From Candidatus Peribacter sp. (lineage in GTDB: Bacteria; Patescibacteriota; Gracilibacteria; Peribacterales; Peribacteraceae): a stretch of 64,000 nt of DNA. The position numbers and the translations under genes are program-made. Location of the stretch: contig JAUSKD010000045.1 in NCBI GenBank assembly GCA_030647195.1, positions 19,849-83,848 on the forward strand, given 5' to 3'. Shown one piece after another: positions 1-7,622 of the stretch. Positions within the stretch are counted from its first letter, which is position 1, and each line of letters opens with the position of its first letter. The notes beneath the pieces are model-generated. The model was not told the DNA's origin, did not search any database, and saw nothing but the letters and a program-made list of their open reading frames with translations.

Positions 1-359
1 GTGATGGTGGAGCCGCCAGACACGACATGCCCGGTCGAAAGGTTCTGCCAGAGGGCACGGATTGTTCCCCTCAGGCTCACTCCCGGATGGGTGTAGAACC
101 CCCGGTCCTCGATGGCGAGCAGTGCCGAAACGCACGAGCGTGGAACTTCACGGAGAGGAATCCACTGCTGCGAACCGTGCGTGGCCCGATTGAGCTGATA
201 GAGCTCTTCGCCGGTGCGATCCAGAATGCGGATGGAAGATTGCGTGCGGTCGAGGAACCGCTTCGGCAGAGGCAGGAGGATCGCCACTGCGAGCACGAGC
301 AGCGGGAGGAACCAGAGGTGCGCGTGTCGATACCATTTGGTTTGACCGATTTTCTGCAT
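1..359 (-). CDS. pbpC: Penicillin-binding protein 1C, N-terminal part (cut by window edge)
   Basis: Reading leftwards from an ATG at 359-357 gives an open frame of 119 codons that runs off the window. It has a short basic N-terminus, one membrane anchor (about residues 15-32) and then the start of a family 51 transglycosylase domain. The catalytic-glutamate motif AIEDRGFYTHPG and the second motif GGSTIT are both visible. The family polymerises glycan strands outside the membrane and usually adds a transpeptidase domain, which would lie beyond the edge. The gene follows the alpha-2-macroglobulin gene in the same direction, the classic pbpC/yfhM pairing, and that supports type 1C over 1A. The assignment of type therefore rests partly on context. 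Confidence 0.88.
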   Translation of the reverse strand, partial: MQKIGQTKWYRHAHLWFLPLLVLAVAILLPLPKRFLDRTQSSIRILDRTGEELYQLNRATHGSQQWIPLREVPRSCVSALLAIEDRGFYTHPGVSLRGTIRALWQNLSTGHVVSGGSTI

Positions 360-387
360 AGCAGGATCTTAGCAAGGGATAGGGGGA

Positions 388-439
388 AAGTATTAGGGGG
401 TAAGGACCTTTCTTCGATTACCCTTACCCCTTGATACTT
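388..439. repeat. Imperfect hairpin of AGGGGGTAAGG-type words
   Basis: Arms 388-405 and 422-439 pair with a few G-T wobbles around a 16-nt loop. The element is built from repeated (A)GGGG(T)A words and their complement and fills the gap between the macroglobulin 3' end and pbpC. It may work as a terminator or be a neutral low-complexity repeat. Similar elements occur elsewhere in the window. Confidence 0.6.
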
Positions 440-457
440 ATCCCTTACCCCTTTCAT

Positions 458-3400
458 CTACTCTCCAATCGTCACAAGCTTTCCTGCGGTCTGTCCGAAG
501 ACCTCGGGGAAGTACATTTCAAACACGTGAGCCGGGCGTTCGTGGAAGGTGCCCGGTGTCGTCGCGCGCACGAGGTAGGTCAGCTGGTACACGCCGGTCG
601 GAAGCTCATCAGCGAAGGCGAAGAACATGTCGTCCCTGAGTTCCCGGTGGTTGAACCGCCACAGCCCGCTCTGCCAGTAGTTCTCATCCCACATGCGTGT
701 CGTGTCGTCCGACAGCAGCGTCTTCTGCGCCGTTTGCAGGTTGACGTCGATTGGCTCGAAACCGGCCGGGAAGGGGCTCTCGATGGCCACGAAGTGACGG
801 TCCTCGGGCACGGTGATCGTGAGGGTCACGCGGTAGGTATTGCCCACGGTGGGCGTCTTCTTCTGACCCGCCCGGCCGTTGGCCGGATCGGACGGGTCGG
901 GGAGCGGCTCGGTCGTTCTCAGTACGCTGATGCCCTCCTCTGCGGGCGGCAGGGTATCGGCCGTGTAGAAGTACGAGAGCACTGCGTCGTAGTACAGACG
1001 GCCCGTGCCTTCTTTGCCGATTTTGAGCGTTGTCGTCTCGCCTCTGACGAGCTCATCCAGCGCCAGCTTCACTTCTTTGCGCGAGAGCACGTTTTGCTTC
1101 GTGACCTTCCAGTCGAGGATCTTCGTTCCGTTCACGTCCACCCCTGCGGTGAAGTTGGCATCGAGTTCCTTCGTCTGCTGCAGGTAATCGATGAAGGCGA
1201 GGAGCACCGAGACCGTGGACTGCGTCGTATCCCAGTGTCCGTCCTTGCGGATTTGGAGCAGGTAGCGCACGGCATTGGGAATCAGGGCGTTCTTCGGATC
1301 GATACGAAGCATGGCCTGCAGCACGAGCGCGGACGTGCGGTCATTGGTGTGCATGAGAGAGCCGTACGTGCCGATGTCCTCTTCTTCAAAGTGCGTGCCC
1401 CGGCCGTCCACTTTCGCGGACCGCAGGATTTCCGTCACGATGTCGCGCGCCTTGCCTTTGGACTTTGCCCGGTCGAAGGCCATGGCCAATTGCGCCTTGG
1501 CGAAGAGCGGGAGCTTGGCGCGCTGCTCATCCAAGTTACTGAGCAGGCTCACGTCCACATTGCCCGTTTCCGCGAGGGCGAACAGGATCTGCGCGCGGGT
1601 GGCGGCATCCAGTTGCTCATTGGGATCGGATCTGCGCAAAGCAGCGTCGAGGTACTGCCGCGTACGGGCGATCACGCCGTCATCCACGGCAAAGCCGCTG
1701 TCACGGATGAGGGAAAGCGCCTGGAGGGCGTAGGCGCTGAGGGCGGCGTAACTCCGGTTGCTCTCCTGCCAGTAGCCGAATCCTCCGTCGCCGCGCTGGA
1801 AGGTGTAGAGGCGCGTGAGTCCCGTCGTGACCATGTCGTCGAGCTTCTTTTTGTCGACGATGTGGAAGGCATCGAAGCCCTGCAGGCGCAGGAGGACGAC
1901 GTCGGGCAGGATGCTTGAGATGGTCTGTTCCGCACAGCCGTAGGGGTAACTCGCAAGGTACTGGAGCCCGCCGGGCAGGTAAGTGGCGAGGGTTGGAGAA
2001 ACGGTCACCGACAGCGATCCATCGCGCGCATCCTTCTCGGAGGGCACGAGCACCTTCTCCGTGGTTACGTCTTCGGTGATGCCCGTGGTCGCCGCGCTCT
2101 GCGGCGTCCCGTAGGTCAGGATAGGTATGGATTCCTCTACTTCATCGCGTGCGGTTTCGCTCTTTGCGAGGAACGTGAAGGTCGCTTTGCTTGCCCGGGC
2201 GATCGTCACAGGGAATTCCACCTTCGTCTGTTCCCCGGCGCCGATCGTCACCTGTTTGCTCTGTTGCCCGCCCAGGGCGAATCCGCTCCCTGTCAGCGAA
2301 ACGGTAAAGGTGGAAGAGCTCTCGAGGAAATTATGAACAATCGCACCCAGGATCACGCGGTCACCGACGACCGCAAAGCGCGGCCGCACGGGACGCACGA
2401 TCACGTGCTTCGTCTCGATTACGGTGTCTTCCGCCGCGCCGAACGTGGAGGAGAGCGTCTGTCCGATGGCGAGCAGGTGCCAGGTGGTGAGGTTATCCGG
2501 CAGTGTGAACGAGACTTCCGCCTCGCCATTTTCATTCGTGAGGATGGTTGGGTTCCAGTAGGCAGTATCCTTGAAGTTGCCGCGTTTCTTCGCTTCCAGA
2601 TCCGCTCCACCTCCGCCCTTGGATCCGGGCTTGTAGCGGTCGATGAGGAAGGTGAGCATCTCCGCGGTCAGCACCCCCACGGGTCGTTCGCTGTAGAACT
2701 GCGCTACGAGGTCGGGCAACGAAAAGCCGGTCAGCGCGAGCACGCTCATATCCACGACTCCCAGCGATATCTCCGCGCGTGCGGGTTTCCCCTGCCAGTC
2801 TGAGGCAGAGAGCTTCACCGTGACCTTCTCGCCGGGGAGGTACTTCTCCTTGTCCGTCTTGACGTTCACCGTGAGGCGCTTGCTGGTGGTATCGATGGGG
2901 AGCTTGGCGTAGCCGATGCGGAAGGCGGGAGCGCCCGTGTCGAGGCCGTTATCGTTGAATGTCTCGCCGATGCGGGGTTTGATGACGACGACTGAGACGT
3001 AGGCGGTGGGCAGCAAATCCCCGGTGATGGGAACGGTGATCTTCTGTGCCGTCGATTCAATGGTGATCACCTCGCGGTGGATGACCTGTTCGCGCTCCAC
3101 GGTGACGAGGGCCTTCACGTTTTTACCCTGGAAAGGCGATTTGATGAGCAGCGTGGCCGTGTCGCCGATATGGTATTCAGCCTTGTCGGGCACGACATCA
3201 ATGCGATTGTTGTTCTCGTGCGGCCAGTTCACATAGGTACTGGACCAGGCGTACAGGCCTGTTGCGGCTTTGGCCTCGCGCCCCTGATCATCTGCCACCA
3301 CGGCAACGACGCGGAATTCACCACCCTGATCGGGACGGACCATGGTCTTTACCTTTCCCTTCTCATCGGTGGTGACTTTCGTCGCGCGGACGAAGGTATC

Positions 3401-6400
3401 TTCCGGCGTGTTGTCGTAGTAGTACTGTCCATCCACCCCTTTCTTTTTGATGGTGTTCCACTTGCGGCTATAGAGATTCACAGTGACGTTCGTATTCGGC
3501 AGTGCGGAACCATCAGGTTTGACGGTGATCACGCCGATCGCGGCATCCGCGCCGGGCGTCACGACGTAGTCCAGCGTCTTGACCCCCACGTAGGCGTTGG
3601 CCTTGTGAACGGGCACCGACACGCGGTTACTCACCACCTGATTATTCGGGTCCGTAATGTCCGCTTCGATGGTGAGGATCTGGCTCACGGGCTTATCGTC
3701 GATCTTTGCAGGAACGGAGACCTGCAGCCTTCCTGCGGCATCCAACTGTCCCTCGCCCTCCGCGAGGAGCTTTGTCTCGCGCTCGCAGTTCTGCCAGCAC
3801 CATGCGTCTTCGAGACCGAAGGAATACCAGTCATCCTGCACTTTGTTGAAGAAGTAATCCGTGGTCTGCGCCCGCCACGTAACCTTGGCCCCGCCCATGG
3901 GCGCGCCGAAGTAGTAGGCTCCGGCGATAGTCGCCTGCACCGTGTCATCCTGAAAGTAGTCTTCCCGCTCTGTCGTCAGGTCCACGCGGTATTCCGGCTT
4001 GCGGTAGGCGAGGACATCGAACGATCCGTAGGCGTCCCCGTACGGGCTCTCCTGGAAACCTGCGGAAATCTGGTACGAGCCGAGGGGAGCCTTGGCGTCA
4101 ATGGGCAGATCCCCCGCGAAGCTGCCGTAGGCTGAGAGTTTCAGGGATTTGTTGAAGATTTCATTCCCGTTGCTGTCCCGGACCATGACGGTCACGGCGC
4201 GGCTCGTCGCGGGGATCGCAAGCACGCCGTTGCGGTTGCGCGTCCGCAGGATGCCCTTGAAGTGCACGGTATCACCCGCGCGGTAGATCGGCCGGTCCGT
4301 GTAGAGGGTCGAGTGGATGCGCTCGCCGCGATCGGAAGGATTCCAGAAATCGGTGTAGAAGCCGAACATGTCCGGCCGAATGCCGTCACTCCACCGGCTC
4401 GACACGAATGCGAAATCATCCCCCTTTTTCGCGGTAACCCAGAATTCCGGTTCCCATTCGTTCATCGAAGTAGCGAAGCGGTTCATATCGATATCCGTTT
4501 CAAAGAACCCCTCTTGATCCGTCTTGCCCGTCACGATGCCCTCCCCGTTGAGCGCGTTGAATGCGATGTGGGCGCCGGCCACGCCTTCACCCGACCGCAA
4601 ATCCGTTGCCCAGACGAGTGCACGGTTGCCCGAGTACTTGAGTGTGAGCGTGGTATTGGTGAGGGCGAAGATCTGGGAGAATTGCAGCTCTTTGCCGTCG
4701 TACCCTTTCTCGTTGGGGGCGCGCACACGCAGGACGAAAAGCCCGGAGGGGAGGGTCTGTTTCGCCTCCTCAACCATGTCGAGAGGATGGATATCCCACG
4801 TGTTTTTTGTCGCCGGTGGCATGTAGGTCCACGATTGCAGGGGGGTGAGGTTGGCCGGCAGAGCGTCCCACGTCTGATGTGTATCACGGAAGACGAGGAA
4901 ATCTGCGAGACTTACGGATGAGAGCTCCGCTTCCACTTTCGTGATATTCACGGTCTTCATGCGGTACACCGGAGGCTTCGCGCGCTCGAAGATGCCGAAT
5001 TCGCCTTTCGTTTCGAGCAGGAGCTGCGGGTCTAAAGGCGGTGTCTTGAACGAGAATGTGACTGGCTCCTTCAGTGATTGTCCGAAGGTGTCTTTGATGC
5101 CCGTACTCACTGTGATCGTGTACTGCGTCGAGGGATTGAGCGGCGGGTAGGCCGAGAGCTCACGATTGTCCTGCCACGAGGCGAGCTGCCATTCCGTTTC
5201 ATTCCATTTCGGCACGTCCGGCGTGATCGTGATCTGATTCTTGATGGAATCCTCCGAGAGTGGATTGCTGAATTGAAAGAGCACGCGGCCATACTCGTAG
5301 TTGGACTTTGCGATCGTCAGCGCCCCCACGGTCGAAAAATTCAGGATGAATCCCGTTCCGTTGCCGAGGGTGCCTTTTGCCCCGGTGATGCCCGGTGCGA
5401 CGGCGAGCGCATACGTCGAAGAGAAGGCGAGCGGCTTGGCAGGTGTGATGACGAGCGTTTTGCGGTCCGTGACGGTGCGCTTGTCCACTGCGACCGTGCC
5501 GAAGGCGACTGAGCGGATCTCCAACTCTTCCGGCGCGCCGTTTTCCCCCTCGCGTGTGAGCGAGAGGAAAGCTTTGGCGCTGCCCGTATCCATCTCCTGA
5601 TTGAAGGTGAGGGAGGGGAGCGTCGTCGGGCCGGCGAGTGAGAAGCCCTCGGCGGGATCGGTGGTCTCCACCTGCGGTCGCGCTGTTTCGAACGTCCACG
5701 AAAAATCCTCTTCCGTCTTGTCCCCCGAAACGGTCTCTATGCCTTTGGGAATAGAGACGGTGTAGCGGGTACTCGGTAGCAGCCCCTTCTCCGGAATGAA
5801 TTCCACGGCCACCGTCGAGAGCCACCGCCACCGTCCTGCCGTATCGGGCGAGATCGTTACCGGCCAGTGTGCCAGGCGGGCCTGCGCCGCTTCGCCCTGC
5901 ACCTGCGTGAGGGGGATCATGGGCCGGTCGAAGATGATGGTGATCTTGGAGGTTTCCGCGACGTGCTGCGCGCCCACCTCGGGGATGCGGCCAGCGATCA
6001 AGGGCGGACCGGCGACGGTGAACGTGAAATCCAGATCCTGCCCCAAGCCGCTGCCATCCGATTTCTTGGCAGTGCGGTCGAGGTGGAAAACGATGGTTTT
6101 TCCGGCGGGCAGTGGAGAAGTCGGACTGAACGTGAGCGTCTCATCTGTCCAGTCAAACGTTCCCGTAATGCTCTCCGGCAGCGTCATACTCTCTTCCACG
6201 CTCTTGTGGTCCATGAGTGCAGGGAAACTGAATTGCAATGTTGAAGCGGCCGAAACCCTCTGCCGCAGCGCGAAATCCATCGTGGTCTGGCGGCTTGGAA
6301 AGCGCACGGTTCCCGTTGCGAAGAGGGCGATCAGCGTGATGAAGACGACCAGCACTGTCGCAAGCGCGATGGGTCGCCGGCTGACGGTTGCGGTCACGGA

Positions 6401-6424
6401 TGAGAGGCGACTGGAGGAGGACAT
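458..6424 (-). CDS. Bacterial alpha-2-macroglobulin with thioester
   Basis: 1988 residues, longer than the roughly 1650 of E. coli YfhM. An N-terminal membrane segment (about 18-38) has no lipobox, so the protein is probably membrane-anchored facing outward. Ig-like domains (for example around 150-250 and 250-370) come first. The macroglobulin domain with TDRPIYRAGD is near residue 710. The thioester motif PYGCAEQ has Cys1497 and Gln1500, followed by the alpha-helical toroid repeats. The family traps attacking proteases covalently. The thioester residues are intact, so the protein should be active. The neighbour pbpC fits the known pairing, in which cell-wall repair and protease defence are linked. 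The leader before ATG is pyrimidine-rich and lacks a Shine-Dalgarno sequence; a TAGCAT box lies at 6452-6457. Confidence 0.95.
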   Translation of the reverse strand: MSSSSRLSSVTATVSRRPIALATVLVVFITLIALFATGTVRFPSRQTTMDFALRQRVSAASTLQFSFPALMDHKSVEESMTLPESITGTFDWTDETLTFSPTSPLPAGKTIVFHLDRTAKKSDGSGLGQDLDFTFTVAGPPLIAGRIPEVGAQHVAETSKITIIFDRPMIPLTQVQGEAAQARLAHWPVTISPDTAGRWRWLSTVAVEFIPEKGLLPSTRYTVSIPKGIETVSGDKTEEDFSWTFETARPQVETTDPAEGFSLAGPTTLPSLTFNQEMDTGSAKAFLSLTREGENGAPEELEIRSVAFGTVAVDKRTVTDRKTLVITPAKPLAFSSTYALAVAPGITGAKGTLGNGTGFILNFSTVGALTIAKSNYEYGRVLFQFSNPLSEDSIKNQITITPDVPKWNETEWQLASWQDNRELSAYPPLNPSTQYTITVSTGIKDTFGQSLKEPVTFSFKTPPLDPQLLLETKGEFGIFERAKPPVYRMKTVNITKVEAELSSVSLADFLVFRDTHQTWDALPANLTPLQSWTYMPPATKNTWDIHPLDMVEEAKQTLPSGLFVLRVRAPNEKGYDGKELQFSQIFALTNTTLTLKYSGNRALVWATDLRSGEGVAGAHIAFNALNGEGIVTGKTDQEGFFETDIDMNRFATSMNEWEPEFWVTAKKGDDFAFVSSRWSDGIRPDMFGFYTDFWNPSDRGERIHSTLYTDRPIYRAGDTVHFKGILRTRNRNGVLAIPATSRAVTVMVRDSNGNEIFNKSLKLSAYGSFAGDLPIDAKAPLGSYQISAGFQESPYGDAYGSFDVLAYRKPEYRVDLTTEREDYFQDDTVQATIAGAYYFGAPMGGAKVTWRAQTTDYFFNKVQDDWYSFGLEDAWCWQNCERETKLLAEGEGQLDAAGRLQVSVPAKIDDKPVSQILTIEADITDPNNQVVSNRVSVPVHKANAYVGVKTLDYVVTPGADAAIGVITVKPDGSALPNTNVTVNLYSRKWNTIKKKGVDGQYYYDNTPEDTFVRATKVTTDEKGKVKTMVRPDQGGEFRVVAVVADDQGREAKAATGLYAWSSTYVNWPHENNNRIDVVPDKAEYHIGDTATLLIKSPFQGKNVKALVTVEREQVIHREVITIESTAQKITVPITGDLLPTAYVSVVVIKPRIGETFNDNGLDTGAPAFRIGYAKLPIDTTSKRLTVNVKTDKEKYLPGEKVTVKLSASDWQGKPARAEISLGVVDMSVLALTGFSLPDLVAQFYSERPVGVLTAEMLTFLIDRYKPGSKGGGGADLEAKKRGNFKDTAYWNPTILTNENGEAEVSFTLPDNLTTWHLLAIGQTLSSTFGAAEDTVIETKHVIVRPVRPRFAVVGDRVILGAIVHNFLESSSTFTVSLTGSGFALGGQQSKQVTIGAGEQTKVEFPVTIARASKATFTFLAKSETARDEVEESIPILTYGTPQSAATTGITEDVTTEKVLVPSEKDARDGSLSVTVSPTLATYLPGGLQYLASYPYGCAEQTISSILPDVVLLRLQGFDAFHIVDKKKLDDMVTTGLTRLYTFQRGDGGFGYWQESNRSYAALSAYALQALSLIRDSGFAVDDGVIARTRQYLDAALRRSDPNEQLDAATRAQILFALAETGNVDVSLLSNLDEQRAKLPLFAKAQLAMAFDRAKSKGKARDIVTEILRSAKVDGRGTHFEEEDIGTYGSLMHTNDRTSALVLQAMLRIDPKNALIPNAVRYLLQIRKDGHWDTTQSTVSVLLAFIDYLQQTKELDANFTAGVDVNGTKILDWKVTKQNVLSRKEVKLALDELVRGETTTLKIGKEGTGRLYYDAVLSYFYTADTLPPAEEGISVLRTTEPLPDPSDPANGRAGQKKTPTVGNTYRVTLTITVPEDRHFVAIESPFPAGFEPIDVNLQTAQKTLLSDDTTRMWDENYWQSGLWRFNHRELRDDMFFAFADELPTGVYQLTYLVRATTPGTFHERPAHVFEMYFPEVFGQTAGKLVTIGE

Positions 6425-6509
6425 AGTGGGATGTGGAAGAGGTGAACTTTCATGCTAGCGGTGTCGGTGCTCAACCCTCAATTTCCCGTGCAAGTCTGGT
6501 GTTGACTAA

Positions 6510-6537
6510 TTGACTCTTTAGTCAATTTGTGTACAAT
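6510..6537 (+). promoter_or_regulatory. Promoter with overlapping palindromic operator
   Basis: A -35 TTGACT (6510-6515) and a -10 TACAAT (6532-6537) are 16 nt apart. A perfect inverted repeat (arms AATTGACT 6508-6515 and AGTCAATT 6520-6527, 4-nt loop) covers the -35 box. Another TTGACT lies at 6502-6507. This is the architecture of a repressor site of the TetR/MarR kind. No candidate repressor gene lies beside it. Confidence 0.72.
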
Positions 6538-6645
6538 CTACCGGCTCAGAGGACTTCGTCTTCTCAGCAGTGATCATTCGCAGAGTTGGCAAGTATTCCT
6601 CGTGGTGCGTTCATTCCGATACGGTGTTCTGCCGTTGGTGTTGAA

Positions 6646-6686
6646 AGCAGCTTCGAGTCCCCTGAAAGGGGATTGGGGGCTGTTTT
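6646..6686 (+). promoter_or_regulatory. Terminator-like hairpin in a 220-nt leader
   Basis: Inside the untranslated leader of the 6767 gene, TCCCCT (6658-6663) pairs with AGGGGA (6667-6672). An outer stem AGCAGC (6646-6651) pairs with GCTGTT (6779 minus 100, that is 6679-6684, one G-T pair), and T residues follow to 6686. It could act as an attenuator. No known riboswitch class was recognised. Confidence 0.4.
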
Positions 6687-6766
6687 CGCGCCGCTGCGGA
6701 TTCTCGGGAATCTTCCGAACGCAGGGCTCGTTGTGTCGATGGAGAACATGGACAATGGAGGAATCA

Positions 6767-7570
6767 ATGGTTCAGACGCAGATTTTCCTGCCCTATGCCA
6801 TGCCCGGCTGCATGCGCAGGCTGGTCGGACATTTCAGGCGGCATCGCCTGGGGTCCGATCTCGGTCCGGGAGATGGCAACACAAGCCGCGAGCATGACCT
6901 TTTCAACCGTGTGGAGTGGATGGAGGTCGGCTCGCATGCCCTGGAGATTCCGCAATACCTGTGCATGGGCATGCGGAACCCGGAAATCGTGAGTGAGAAG
7001 CTCCTCGCGCACTACGGGATCGCGCGTGAGATCAAGATCGCCGAGCGGCAGTTCTGTGCGGTCGCCATCGGGCGCTTCAGGCTTACTGCGGGGAAGTCCG
7101 TCATCGGCCAGCAGTCATTGCTGATCGAGGACAGCGAACCCGTGGTCTATCAATCGTCGAACGCGCCCGGTCCGGTGGTCTGTGCGAAGAGTGGACGCAG
7201 CTCCGTCTACGTCACACACCTCCCACCGGAGACGAACCTTCCGCTCGCAGACGTCGCGATGAAGATCGAGAGCGACCTGCGACCGACGCACAAGATGGCT
7301 GCCGTGATCCCTCGTATTCATATCACCCGATGGGATAGCTACGCCGGCTACCTCGGTCTCGCGATCAAGGGAACGACTGACATGTGGACGCTCGGCTTTG
7401 CCGAGGCTCACACGATTCTTACGGTCGAACCCGCATTGCCTGACTGTGTGCCGATGCCAGCCCACGTGACGGAAGTCCGCCCGCCGCTCCTTCTCTGGGT
7501 GCGACGGGAAGGCGGCCACTTCGAGTTCCCCGCGCTGGTGGGGATTCTGGCTGCCGAAGACTTCGCGTAG
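6767..7570 (+). CDS. Hypothetical protein, 267 aa, operator-controlled
   Basis: I do not recognise this family. The ATG at 6767 was chosen because a Shine-Dalgarno GGAGG lies 5-6 nt upstream, the clearest one in the window; an in-frame ATG at 6755 and the open frame further up look like leader. The protein is mixed in composition, with no signal peptide or membrane segment. Its N-terminal part has FLPYAMPGCMRRL and a WMEVGSHALEIPQ stretch, and the C-terminal half contains RIHITRWDSYAGYLGLAIKG. It stands alone between the divergent macroglobulin gene and a convergent glycosyltransferase gene. It has its own palindrome-containing promoter and a structured leader. It is likely cytoplasmic and conditionally expressed; no function can be claimed. 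Confidence 0.8.
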   Translation: MVQTQIFLPYAMPGCMRRLVGHFRRHRLGSDLGPGDGNTSREHDLFNRVEWMEVGSHALEIPQYLCMGMRNPEIVSEKLLAHYGIAREIKIAERQFCAVAIGRFRLTAGKSVIGQQSLLIEDSEPVVYQSSNAPGPVVCAKSGRSSVYVTHLPPETNLPLADVAMKIESDLRPTHKMAAVIPRIHITRWDSYAGYLGLAIKGTTDMWTLGFAEAHTILTVEPALPDCVPMPAHVTEVRPPLLLWVRREGGHFEFPALVGILAAEDFA

Positions 7571-7590
7571 CACAAGACCAACTCTGCTTC

Positions 7591-7617
7591 GTCCCGAGTC
7601 GCCTAGCGGCTCGGGAC
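7591..7617. terminator. Bidirectional hairpin terminator
   Basis: GTCCCGAG (7591-7598) pairs with CTCGGGAC (7610-7617), extended inward by a T-G wobble and CGC/GCG around loop CTA. It separates the converging genes ending at 7570 and 7623. Only a short pyrimidine tail (ACTTTCT) follows on the + strand, so efficiency is uncertain. Confidence 0.7.
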
Positions 7618-7622
7618 ACTTT

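Noticed and set aside
431-1918. Long open frame on the + strand opposite the macroglobulin gene
   Set aside because: It is antisense to a clearly real gene, has no recognisable domain, and long antisense frames are common in GC-rich DNA. The same applies to frames at 3077-4135, 15006-16529 and 16533-18458.
6586-6897. 103-codon frame over the leader of the 6767 gene
   Set aside because: It overlaps the better-supported gene in another frame and contains the hairpin; no start signal.
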